Part shown: positions 29,449 to 38,857 of the stretch, piece by piece
How positions within the stretch are numbered: the stretch's first letter is position 1
Layout: every line of letters starts with the position of its first letter
From: Salticus scenicus
Taxonomy: Eukaryota > Arthropoda > Arachnida > Araneae > Salticidae
Assembly (NCBI GenBank): GCA_963930645.1
Contig: OZ005662.1
Span: 80,606,841-80,670,840, forward strand
DNA: 64,000 bases
Direction: 5' to 3'
The notes under the pieces: model-generated
The model's database searches: none
What the model was told of the DNA's origin: nothing
What the model saw: only the letters and a program-made list of their open reading frames with translations
Program-made: the position numbers and the translations under genes

Positions 29449-31023
29449 CTACATAGATGCCAACTGAAAATTTTTTTCGACCAGTACCTGATTCAATATA
29501 TAGTTAAAAGTTTCTTCTGACATGGCGTCTGTATAATGAATCGCATCCGCCACGTCCTGTTCTACGACTCGATTATTTCCGTCAATGACGCGACCCAAAT
29601 AATCTATGACTAAACCTTGCAGGTTAAATATAATTTTATTGTGACCGTATCCCGGTTGCCAAATTTTTGAAGTCTGCCAAAGAGCTACATGAGAGGTTTT
29701 TGCATGAGCAATTGCCTCTATGGGTGTCAACCCTGACCAAAATGAATTTTTTATTTTTACATCCCCTTGCATACCTATTTATCCAAACATTTGTTTTAAA
29801 ATCTCAAAATTTCCTTTAGCGTTTGCTAATATTTGGGTCACTAAGCAACCTTTACCTTGTTGGACGTCACCTCGTTTTTTATAAGTATCGATCAACCATT
29901 CCATTTCTTCTAAAGTCAGCGAAAATATTTTTTCGTTTTCGAATTTATAGAGATAAAATTTTCTCATATCGTCAAATGCCTGAAAAGTTCTTTTCGATCC
30001 ATAAATTTCATATATTACTTTAAATGTTTTTTTCAAATCGTTTTCTTTATAGGGTAAAAAATTAATTTCGTCTTTAAATAAATAGTAAGTGACTAGCATA
30101 TCTTGACACGGACTCAACTTCATATCCATGACCGAACTACCCATTTCCCATTCTGGATTTAATAAAATCATACATTCCGCTTGAGACGGGGCGCTATAAA
30201 ACAAATAAATGTTGACTTCATCGCCATCAAAATCTCCATTGATAGACGACAAAATTTCTAACGGTATGCCAAAGCAATCGTAGGTCCATGCGGGACCTTC
30301 TACAGGTACTTGTAAAGCCACAAAATTTTCAGGTTGTAGAGACGGCATTCTATTCAATAGCACCCATTTACCCTTCAAACCAAATTTTTTTACGATGAAC
30401 TCTGGCATATGTATTTCGTTAGGTCTCAGCGTTGCGTCTGGAACAATCATACCTCTCATGGAATAAGAACATCTTTTACCGAACGCTACTTGACGAATAA
30501 ATGTAGCTTTGCCGCAAGACCGCGAATCCAAACTGCCGTAATTTAAAGGCGCTTCCTGTATCTGTTTATAAAAAGTGACAGATTTGGAAGAAGGCTGTAT
30601 GGTTTTCGTACGACTCGTTATAGGCTCTCCCAACACGAAACGCATGACTTTATCGTAAACGAGAGTGGTTGTCAACTGCCAATAAATTGGATCTGGTAAA
30701 ACTAAAAATTCCTGTTTGCATTGAATGCCTGCATTATTCATCATGCGTTTATGTTGGGGTAATACGAAAATATATCCTGGAGTAGGTATCGCTATAGACT
30801 GAAGAGGATAACAGGTAAGCTCGTCGTTGAAATAAAACTGACTGCAACACATATTGAAATTTCTAGATCCGAATTCAATTTTTTTCTTACATTTTAGACA
30901 TTCAGAGGCGAACGCGTTTTTCTTGCGCCAAGCTCGTAATATTATAAGTAACTCTTGCGGCTCGATTCGTAGAGTACATTTGTTCAATTTTAACATCGAA
31001 ATACGGTATCGGCTTACAGACAT
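29449..31023 (-). pseudogene. lef-9: RPB1/LEF-9-like RNA polymerase subunit with one in-frame TAA
   Basis: The N-terminal ORF (414 aa) shows a CLKC ... CC zinc cluster (42-60), a GKRCSYSMRGMIVPD step (182-196), VLLNRMPSL (221-229) and the metal-binding DFDGD (264-268) of largest-subunit RNA polymerases. A TAA at 29779-29781 ends it. The same frame reopens at once and continues for about 110 codons with SFWSGLTPIEAIAHA, matching the bridge-helix entry of RPB1. The reading stays aligned with RPB1 on both sides of the stop, so one nonsense substitution or readthrough is implied. This subunit belongs to the virus-encoded polymerase that transcribes late genes in baculoviruses and nudiviruses. Confidence 0.85.
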
Positions 31024-31046
31024 GTTATAACAAAGTTGAATGAACG

Positions 31047-31628
31047 ATGTATCCGAGGAAACTAAACGGTGACGAGTACTATCCCAATGACAAATTCGTT
31101 ACCGATAAATATGGTAAGGAGATTTACGCACGCGATCGAAAAGGTAACGAAATCTATCCAAAGTCAAAGCAAATTCTTTTTGCAAGAGACGCGTCTGGTA
31201 TATATTATTATGCTAAAGACAAAAACGGAGACGAATATTATCCTTTAAAACGAAATAAATCAGTCTTAATTGAGGATAATCAAAATATACAATTCGCTCT
31301 TTATTCAGATGGTACTCAAAGATATCCAGTCGATTCTACTGGAAACGAGTATTATTTGTTAGATGACCAAAATCCTTACTTAATGCGAAAAAGGGACGGA
31401 GATGTGTACTATGCCAAAAGTCATAAAGGTCATCCTATGATTCCTTGGTATCATATGGACAAATTCGTACAAAACGAGCCTTTCGTTTATTTGAAAGATT
31501 CGGGTGGTAATTTAGTATATTTAAAAGAATCAACGCTGCCTCCAACCTTGCATGCTATAATTCGATGCATATGCAAAGCAAGTGTTATTTGTCCAAAGTA
31601 CGAAGGGTGTATTACAAAATGTTACTGA
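31047..31628 (+). CDS. GNEYYPKD-repeat protein, copy 2 (193 aa)
   Basis: Begins MYPRKLNGDEYYPNDK, that is, directly inside the repeat, without the long N-terminal extension of the 18952 gene. About seven repeats with the pattern Y-P/A-x-D-x-x-G-N/D-E-I/Y-Y (KDKNGDEYYPLK, DSTGNEYYLL). The last 25 residues are Cys-rich (CICKASVICPKYEGCITKC), possibly a disulfide knot or metal site. It is divergent from the RNA polymerase subunit gene, with 23 bases between the two ATGs that include AACAAAG. Confidence 0.7.
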   Translation: MYPRKLNGDEYYPNDKFVTDKYGKEIYARDRKGNEIYPKSKQILFARDASGIYYYAKDKNGDEYYPLKRNKSVLIEDNQNIQFALYSDGTQRYPVDSTGNEYYLLDDQNPYLMRKRDGDVYYAKSHKGHPMIPWYHMDKFVQNEPFVYLKDSGGNLVYLKESTLPPTLHAIIRCICKASVICPKYEGCITKCY

Positions 31629-31685
31629 CCCAATGATGCTGGAAGAGGTTCAAACAGAATGATGGCGTTGGTACACTAGCCACCC

Positions 31686-31726
31686 TATATATATATAGCC
31701 GAGCCACACCCACCTAAAAAAAAAAA

Positions 31727-31764
<38 letters not shown>
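31686..31764 (-). promoter_or_regulatory. Orphan minus-facing promoter plus A15T34 dyad
   Basis: TATATATATATAG at 31686-31698, GCCACACCCACC at 31703-31714, A(31716-31730)T(31731-31764), with the GATGCTGGAAGAGG block upstream at 31633. It faces the 3' end of a plus-strand gene. Confidence 0.5.
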
Positions 31765-31767
<3 letters not shown>

Positions 31768-31864
31768 GTCGTTTACAATTAGTTAATATTTTTGGTTGAT
31801 AAATTCTGATGAGTCGTTGAAGCGTTTCAAAAATTATTGTAGAGTGGCAGTATTACATCAAATT

Positions 31865-32347
31865 TTAACTACTATCATTTATTGGCATAAACGGATTTAG
31901 TTTACGTATATAAATGTCATCAACTATATCCTCACATGCGCCTTCTAAAAATTTAATCATTATTTGAGATGTAATTTCAAAAATTTTATCAGGACTATGT
32001 AATACAGTCATGCATTTGGCCGCATACATCCCAGTATAGATAAGGCATTCTAATACCCATGGTTGATAACTTTCTGAACAATTCGGATTCCGATTGAAAA
32101 TTTTATCCTTTAAAACATGAGAGACTCTTGGAAAATGTTTTTGCTTGATCTTATGCATTAATTTCGTCTTTAAAATAGGGCCGACGTCAGACATATTTTT
32201 AGGATTTGTAACTTTACCAATGCCAGGATACGTAGTAAAGTATTCATATAATATATTCTGAATAGACTGGGACATGGCACATATTTTTCCATCAAAATTT
32301 GGCTCATCATCTATAAATGTGTAATTTTGTAATTTCCAGTTAGCCAT
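31865..32347 (-). CDS. Helical accessory protein, 160 aa, possibly divergent Bcl-2-like
   Basis: The frame is open to 32416, but the only ATG in frame is at 32347 (MANWKLQNYTF). Another ATG at 32417 starts a different frame, so a 5' frameshift is possible. The protein is all-helical by eye. A segment YTGMYAAKCMTVLHSPDKIF near residue 105 parallels VVGDVTAKCLMNKMSLSIF of the Bcl-2-like protein at 47415-47897, just after its BH1. No clear BH2 is visible, so the assignment is tentative. Confidence 0.5.
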   Translation of the reverse strand: MANWKLQNYTFIDDEPNFDGKICAMSQSIQNILYEYFTTYPGIGKVTNPKNMSDVGPILKTKLMHKIKQKHFPRVSHVLKDKIFNRNPNCSESYQPWVLECLIYTGMYAAKCMTVLHSPDKIFEITSQIMIKFLEGACEDIVDDIYIRKLNPFMPINDSS

Positions 32348-32476
32348 GTAAATAGAGTCTTGAAGAAGGTATAGTAAGGAAGGCTCTTTCCACGTCTTCG
32401 GCAGCGTAGTATTCAATCATGTCTGGATTGTAGTAAGTTGTTTAAAAAATGTTTGATGATGAGGATTGTAACTGGT

Positions 32477-32548
32477 ATTTATAAGCCTAATATAACCCTT
32501 AAAAAAAAAAAAAAAAAAAAAAAATTTTTTTTTTTTTTTTTTTTTTTT
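32477..32548 (-). promoter_or_regulatory. TATA promoter plus A24T24 dyad
   Basis: TATTTATAAG at 32476-32485, then A(32501-32524)T(32525-32548), one of the most symmetric dyads. On its right, the minus gene for the Z-alpha protein ends a few bases away. Confidence 0.5.
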
Positions 32549-32554
32549 AAACAT

Positions 32555-32797
32555 TTATTTTATTTTCCATAGTGGTGGATTACTCTCCTTAGTTTTTATA
32601 ACTAAGTAACATCTTTGCATATTATATAAACATATGTTTGCCGTTCTTTTATCACATCCAACAGATTCACAAATTTCTTTAATAGAACGGGCACTATGAG
32701 GTTGTAAAGCTAAATACTTGAGAATTTTATGTTGAATTACTTCATCAGCCATCTCAAATAATACAGTATGGCGATCAATGTTAAATTTCTCAAACAC
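32555..32797 (-). CDS. Stand-alone Z-alpha (Z-DNA/Z-RNA-binding) domain protein, 80 aa
   Basis: The winged-helix reading frame shows the Z-alpha contact residues at the right spacing: K50, N54 and Y58 in DKRTANICLYNM (matching K169, N173 and Y177 of human ADAR1), then the wing motif NPPLWKI with P74, P75 and W77. The domain fills almost the whole protein after a short leader. Z-alpha domains occur in ADAR1, ZBP1 and viral proteins such as poxvirus E3, a cyprinid herpesvirus protein and ASFV I73R, where they compete for left-handed nucleic acid and dampen host sensing. Size and layout here are closest to the single-domain type. TATA (32884) and CACCC promoter. Confidence 0.8.
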   Translation of the reverse strand: MFEKFNIDRHTVLFEMADEVIQHKILKYLALQPHSARSIKEICESVGCDKRTANICLYNMQRCYLVIKTKESNPPLWKIK

Positions 32798-32883
32798 GCT
32801 TTAGTATATATAGGTTTAAATCAAAGATATGACCGTTGCTGGCAAAGATTAAGATAGAATGATGAGGTGGCATTTCAACAATC

Positions 32884-32957
32884 CTATATATAGATGAGCC
32901 ACGCCCACTCTTCAAAAAAAAAAAAAAAAAAAAATTTTTTTTTTTTTTTTTTTTTTT
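32884..32957 (-). promoter_or_regulatory. CACCC/TATA promoter plus A21T23 dyad
   Basis: TATATATAG at 32885-32893, GCCACGCCCACT at 32898-32909, A(32914-32934)T(32935-32957). Drives the Z-alpha gene. On its right begins the left arm of the inverted duplication. Confidence 0.6.
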
Positions 32958-33136
32958 CACTTTGAAAAACTGATACGTTAGTTTTTTTGCCATAGGAATA
33001 TTTTTTATAAATTTCTGAATCCAACATGTGTTTTAAAATTGGGTTGTAAAAATAATATTTTTAGGATAAGTAAGGGTTATTCGAGATTGTAAAAATTTAT
33101 CGTTGTAAGGTATCCAAGGCGACTTAAACAAGACTT
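32958..33136 (-). pseudogene. Truncated inverted copy of the 40672-41145 gene
   Basis: Reverse-complement matches to the first about 65 codons of the gene at 40672, but without the ATG (a deletion of about 12 bases) and with a one-base deletion in a T run. It cannot encode the protein. It marks the outer end of the left arm of the inverted duplication. Confidence 0.8.
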
Positions 33137-33160
33137 TCGAGCTTATTTTAAACAAAGGAT

Positions 33161-34300
33161 ATGGATGATACGGCAATACAAGAAACTATATCTAAGATGG
33201 CCGCAGAGGCTGCCGAAATGACAAAACAATTTAAACGATATACAGGTGAGAAGTATGTTGATGTTATACTAGATACTGTAGTTTTCGTCCCTGATAAACA
33301 TATAGAAAATTTAGAGAACTATTATACAGTTGTAATTAATAATATATATCAAATAAGAAAATCCATACCAGAAAAACTACCAGACTTTGAGCAGAAAAAA
33401 ATTAAAATTAAACATAAAATATATAATTACATTATGGCGAATCTGGATCTTACAAATAATAGGTATATGAATCCGTTTAAAGACAATGAATTTCGTAGTT
33501 TTAAAAAGGGGGCTAAGAATATATCAGCAGTTGTGAATGGATATGTAGATGATCTATTTAAAGATGAACATGAGAGAGATACGCTAACCAATTTAACCTC
33601 GAAAGAAAAATCAGAAATCGAGCCAGACTCAACTAGTGAAATCGTCTTAAATAACGTACTATCTCAAGTAATATATTCGGTATCCAACCAAGAAGTACCA
33701 GATTCGACAATCACTGAACCCTTAGTAACCTATAAACCCTTGAATCCTCCTAAACTCGTAGAAACCTCTAAACCTTTGGATCCTCTTAAACCCGTAGAAC
33801 CCTCTAAACCCTTGGATCCTCCTAAACCCGTAAAAACCTCTAAACCCTTGGTTCCCCCTGCAGATCCACAACACTTTAAACCCTTGGAACTCCCTGCAGC
33901 TTCACAACACCTTAAACCCTTGGATCCCCCTGCAGCCCCACAAGAAACATGTATTGATACTATGAAGGATAAATGTTATGGTTTACTTAGAAAGGGTGAT
34001 GCAACAAATCCAAATACAAGACTAGCCTATCATTATTTAAATAATCGAGATCATCTTCAAGCAATGCAAAGAATTTCAAACCTCATCGAATTGTATATGG
34101 GCAAAGAAAAGGAATTTGCAACAGTCACCATTAATGACGACGAAACATATACTGTAAATCATCATTATTTGCAGAAACATAAAAGAAATACTGCCAAAGA
34201 ACATGCACTTGTAGGAAAACATTTAAATGTATATGAAATGAAAGCTTATAAATCAATAAAAAAGAGGAAATTAGAAGAAGCAGCTGAAATGGATATGTAA
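33161..34300 (+). CDS. Accessory family B protein, left-arm copy (379 aa)
   Basis: Starts MDDTAIQETISKMAAEAAEM after ACAAAGGAT. Residues 1-140 are helical. Residues 190-265 are a low-complexity linker of PLDPPKP-like repeats. The last 115 residues (TMKDKCYGLLRKGDATNPN onward, ending KRKLEEAAEMDM) are almost identical to the mirrored gene at 34383. A KKRKLEE stretch near the end could be a nuclear signal. Near-identity of the 3' ends next to the dyad axis, against strong divergence of the N-terminal half, suggests gene conversion across the palindrome. No known domain. Confidence 0.75.
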   Translation: MDDTAIQETISKMAAEAAEMTKQFKRYTGEKYVDVILDTVVFVPDKHIENLENYYTVVINNIYQIRKSIPEKLPDFEQKKIKIKHKIYNYIMANLDLTNNRYMNPFKDNEFRSFKKGAKNISAVVNGYVDDLFKDEHERDTLTNLTSKEKSEIEPDSTSEIVLNNVLSQVIYSVSNQEVPDSTITEPLVTYKPLNPPKLVETSKPLDPLKPVEPSKPLDPPKPVKTSKPLVPPADPQHFKPLELPAASQHLKPLDPPAAPQETCIDTMKDKCYGLLRKGDATNPNTRLAYHYLNNRDHLQAMQRISNLIELYMGKEKEFATVTINDDETYTVNHHYLQKHKRNTAKEHALVGKHLNVYEMKAYKSIKKRKLEEAAEMDM

Positions 34301-34309
34301 ATTGCAATT

Positions 34310-34328
34310 AAAAAAAAAAAAAAAAAAA

Positions 34329-34365
<37 letters not shown>
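34310..34365. repeat. A23T33 dyad at the axis of the inverted duplication
   Basis: A(34310-34332)T(34333-34365) lies between the convergent 3' ends of two paralogs, both of which would thereby receive an encoded A tail. Confidence 0.65.
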
Positions 34366-34367
<2 letters not shown>

Positions 34368-36687
34368 GGTTGGTTAGTTTTTTTACACATCCATTTCAGC
34401 TGCTTCTTCTAATTTCCTCTTTTTTATTGATTTATAAGCTTTCATTTCATATACATTTAAATGTTTTCCTACAAGCGCATGTTCTTTGGCAGTATTTCTT
34501 TTATGTTTCTGCAAATAATGATGATTTACAGTATATGTTTCGTCGTCATTAATGGTGACTGTTGCAAATTCCTTTTCTTTGCCCATATACAATTCGATGA
34601 GGTTTGAAATTCTTTGCATAGTTTGAAGATGATCTCGATTACTTAAATAATGATAGGCCAATCTTGTATTTGGATTTGTTGCATCACCCTTTCTAAGTAA
34701 ACCATAATATTTATCCTTCATAGTATCAATAAATGTTTCTTGTGAGGCTGTAACTTGTGAGGGTGTGAATTTTATTGCTGGTGTTGGTGGGATTCGTCTA
34801 GTCAATGGGGTTTTACTTTCTGAGAGATGTGATGTTGTAGAATGTGACGCTGGGGTGTTTGATGTGTCTTGGGAATCGTCTGGTTGTCCAGAAGAGCTTA
34901 CTAAATCACTTTGATAAGCTTTTTCTGATGCGGAAAAATTGAATGGATACTCATATTGATCAGTATCGCCGAATAGTTCATTTACAAATTTCATCACATC
35001 CGGTGTGATATCCTTATTATTTTTATCAGTTTCTATCCAGTTTGTGTCAAACGGATTTTCAAACCCTCCATGTGCTGAAGCGTAATTTTTTAAAACGTAT
35101 TCAGTTATTTTAGATTTAACTATTTTTTTTGTATTCTCAAAGTTTGGGATTTTATTTATTAGCCGTCCCGTCTCAGTATAAAAGTTCTCAAGTATAGCTT
35201 TATAATAATCCTCTAAACGATCTGGTGTGTATGCATCAGGAATTAATAACACATTGTGTGACAAAATATCAACATACTTGTTACCTGAATATTGTTTAAA
35301 TGTTTCTGTCATTTTGACTGCCTCTGCAGCCACCGTAGCTATGCGTAGGGTCAGTGGCGTAACAAGGGTGGGGCGGAGGGGGCGGTCCGCCCCGGGCGGC
35401 ACGATTTTGGGGGCGGCATTTTGGTAATTTCCATTAAAAGTATACCTGAAAATCCAGCTTAAGCACTATCTCAAACATATAAAAAATATTTTTCTATGAA
35501 ATTATAAAAATTCTATAAAAATTTTTGATGCATTTCTATAGAAAATATTTCCTATAAAAAAATATTTTTAATATCTAATTATTTCATAAACATTTGATTT
35601 GAATTTTTTTTTTCTCAAAATGTATTGCAGAGTTTGCTAGAGAAAACTTATTGAAAGAGGTATTAGATGATCTCTGTCCGATAAAGTAATTCCGATACAA
35701 CTGAAACTCCACGGAGCCGACTTTTAGGAGGGAGAGCAGGGGAGTAATTCAGACATTTACCTGCTCCTTGACCTGTTAATTATCAGTTAAAAAGGGTAAA
35801 TCAACCAGAAAACAAGAAATTTTTTTAAAAACTTTATAATCACAATATAAGGTCTGTAAGTGATACATATTCTTCTCTCACGTAGCCTCATAAAAATAAA
35901 CTTTTTGATTGGAATAACAAAGCGATCAGATATACGTATACGATGCATATTCATCGAACGTTTGCAATGTTTTTGCTTCTGGTTTTGGCCGTTTTCTGAT
36001 TATAGAGATCTGTATTTTAATAATACATACAGCAATTTTGTATTTAAATTTAGTTTTTAAAGAATTGGTAATTTTTGCTAATATATAATTTTACAATCCT
36101 GGTTTAATAGATACCTTTTCTTGATTGAGAACATTAATTTTTCTTGTGAGTGGTAGACAATATGCTAGTCAGTAGTAAGAAAAATAGAGCGCTCTAGAAT
36201 GTCTTGCTTTGGGCGAGGCATTTTTCATGATCATCGAATAATTAAGAAACATTCTTTATGATTTTCGAATAGGGAAACTGAATGACTTTTCAAGGAGCAC
36301 CTAAAGCTTAAAATATTTAACATTCGCAATATTTTCAAGTATATACCTTCTATATATAAGTTGACATTGCAGCTGAAAATATGCTATTAGAAGATGATTG
36401 AAAAATGAACTTTGTCTTGAAATTTGAGGCCTAAGCTGAAGCGTTCTTGGCTCCGAAAATATGGTTCTACCATTATATCGCCTTAATATATCAATAATAA
36501 TCTATGGAAAAACTTGAAGAAATAACAAAATATATTCAATTGCTGGTGTACCATTAAGTGGATGGGGAAAGGGGAAGGTTGAAGATCCGTATCACCCTGA
36601 AGTTACATTATCAATTGAAAGTTAAATTTTGAAAAGTTATTCTCATTATTTGTAATAGATTCTTTAGAAAATAAAATTTTGGAAAAA

Positions 36688-36726
<39 letters not shown>

Positions 36727-37415
36727 GGTTGTCGACAACCGAAAATTTTTCACCGATTCTTCCACCAATATATTTATATAATAATTTTGACACAGTTAAT
36801 CGTGCAAACGTACTACTTAAATTTTCCGACAGAAAAATCCTGGTGGGAGAACTAGGGGAAACATTCCTATTGTCGGCACCTTTTTTCAAAACTTTCCTAA
36901 ATTTAAAATTTTATTATTAATTTAAAACTTTAGCATATTTGATATTTTGTGTTTTAAATATCGAATATCTAAACATGTTACGATTGCGTAAATAATAGAT
37001 TTTATACATTTTGCTGTTAAAATCAAATTTAAGATAGCATGACAGAAATTGTTAGCTCTCTCTCAGTAAATAATAAATAAATAAATAAATGAGTGTATGG
37101 TGCTCTCACAGAAGAAAATCAAAAGCCATGAAAAATTGATAACTGAAAATTAGATGTAGTCGGCCGGACATATTTATCCGTTTAATTAAATCATCTTCGT
37201 GGATTTAAGCATATTACAAACAAAGTCTTTTACTAATATTATTTATTTTCTGCACTATACATATACAATTTCTAATAATATGACTAATGGAATGCCGTAG
37301 TACAACAGTAACGTCAATTTTTGAAGTAAGAAAATTCACAAAGTCTTTATCATTCAGTCCTTTGCATTTTCCTTTGCTGTACAATAAAGAAACACTATTA
37401 GTTAGATGATATGAA

Positions 37416-38039
37416 CAGGGCCTGATTATCGCACAGGCCGACTAGACCTCGGCCTTGGGCACCTTTGTCTACGGGACGAAGATAATTTTAATTTTTAAAC
37501 GCTATTTTTGTCAAAGCTTTCCTTAAAAAAATTAACTGAAAGTTAGTTGGTGATAATAATCTTTTGTTAGAATTAGAAATCATTCTTCTCTATGGAGGAT
37601 CGAAATTGTATGGAATGTCTCCGGATCACATCTAAAGGTGGATCCCAAACTGTCATCAGTTTCCTGCTACGTAGCTTTAATGTGAGCATTAACTAGATTT
37701 TCTCATGATTGATAAATGTACCAGTTTTCGTAGCGATTCGTTGAAATATGTAACTTTGAATGCAGCGAACCAAAAAATTTAGAGAAAGCTGACAAACTTA
37801 CGTACTCACTGACAAACTTACATATATATATAGATTAAAAAACTTTGTTTTGTCTAAATCGAAAATGTTCTTATATTTTCGATGTTATTTAGTCATGTGT
37901 TAATATTTACATTCCGCTAATTTCATATGGTATGAATGAGGCATATTAGGATTAAAGATGAACAAAGTAAAGAATACCTTGTAAAAAATTACTATATTTC
38001 TATGCAAGGGAATTTAAGTAGTCATAGAAAAATGTAGCA

Positions 38040-38070
<31 letters not shown>

Positions 38071-38256
38071 TTTTTTTGTAAAAGTTAAAACTAATTTCTT
38101 ATGAAAGCGATGCTTTAATTTTGTCACCAACATTCAAACTTCCTGCACAAATTCGGCATTTGTTTTGAGAAGATTGCTTTAGTTTGTTCGGGAAGAGGAG
38201 GGGGGCACCAATATCTTGCTGGGCCTTGGGCCTCAGCAAACCTTAATCAGGCTCTG
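37416..38256. mobile_element. Nested hAT-like element (841 bp)
   Basis: Ends CAGGGCCTGATTA (37416-37428) and TAATCAGGCTCTG (38244-38256) are inverted repeats with one mismatch. They are flanked by the 8-bp duplication GATATGAA (37408-37415 and 38257-38264). No ORF inside. It inserted into the larger element. Confidence 0.85.
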
Positions 38257-38777
38257 GATATGAACATCACTTCTTAGAACATCGATGTGCTTAGGCAACA
38301 GTAAAAATACAAAACAGCAGGTAATGCATTGATTTATTTAATAAATTTGTTTTAATATAATAATCAATACAGATCGTTGTGTTTTCAAAAAGAAAAGGTG
38401 TGAGCAATGAAGAATTTGTTGATACCGCTTCATCTTACGAGGTTGAACTAAGAAGATAAAAGGATTCCGTGACAGATAGACTGGTTGAAGAAATCGACCC
38501 TAGATTCTGAAGACAGTAGGATAACTGAAAGAATACCCTTTTCTAATTTCGTCCAATTTGTCAGCTAAAGACTATAATTGTTGATGTAGATGTTTTGATG
38601 AAAATATTAAAAGCGAGCGATTTAAAATTATTTAATTGTTGATGGTGCTGAAGATATAAAAGGGTCTTTTCAAGTTCTTCAGTTTATCCAGCACTTTAAT
38701 TCTACTGATTTATTGCTGAATTTTTTAATGCTTTTAAAAGTCTTCATAGCTCATGCAATTAATGTTGATTGGTTCAA

Positions 38778-38857
38778 CAATCCTTTTCAGAATTAAAACT
38801 CTTCAAAATCTACCTATGGTCTAGATCTGGAATCAGCCGAAAAAGGTTGACTTGTTG
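38778..38857 (+). pseudogene. Decayed hAT transposase dimerisation fragment
   Basis: The short reading SFSELKLFKIYLWSRSGIS, then RKRLT, matches the pattern of the hAT C-terminal region (SF-S-x-LK-x-IK-x-xLRS-x(5)-RL). It ends in a stop; flanking frames are full of stops. Confidence 0.65.

Noticed and set aside
34383..35402. Reading frame starting MPPGADRPLRP on the minus strand
   Set aside because: Its start lies inside the transposon end. The first residues are transposon sequence and the true start of the gene is at 40647.
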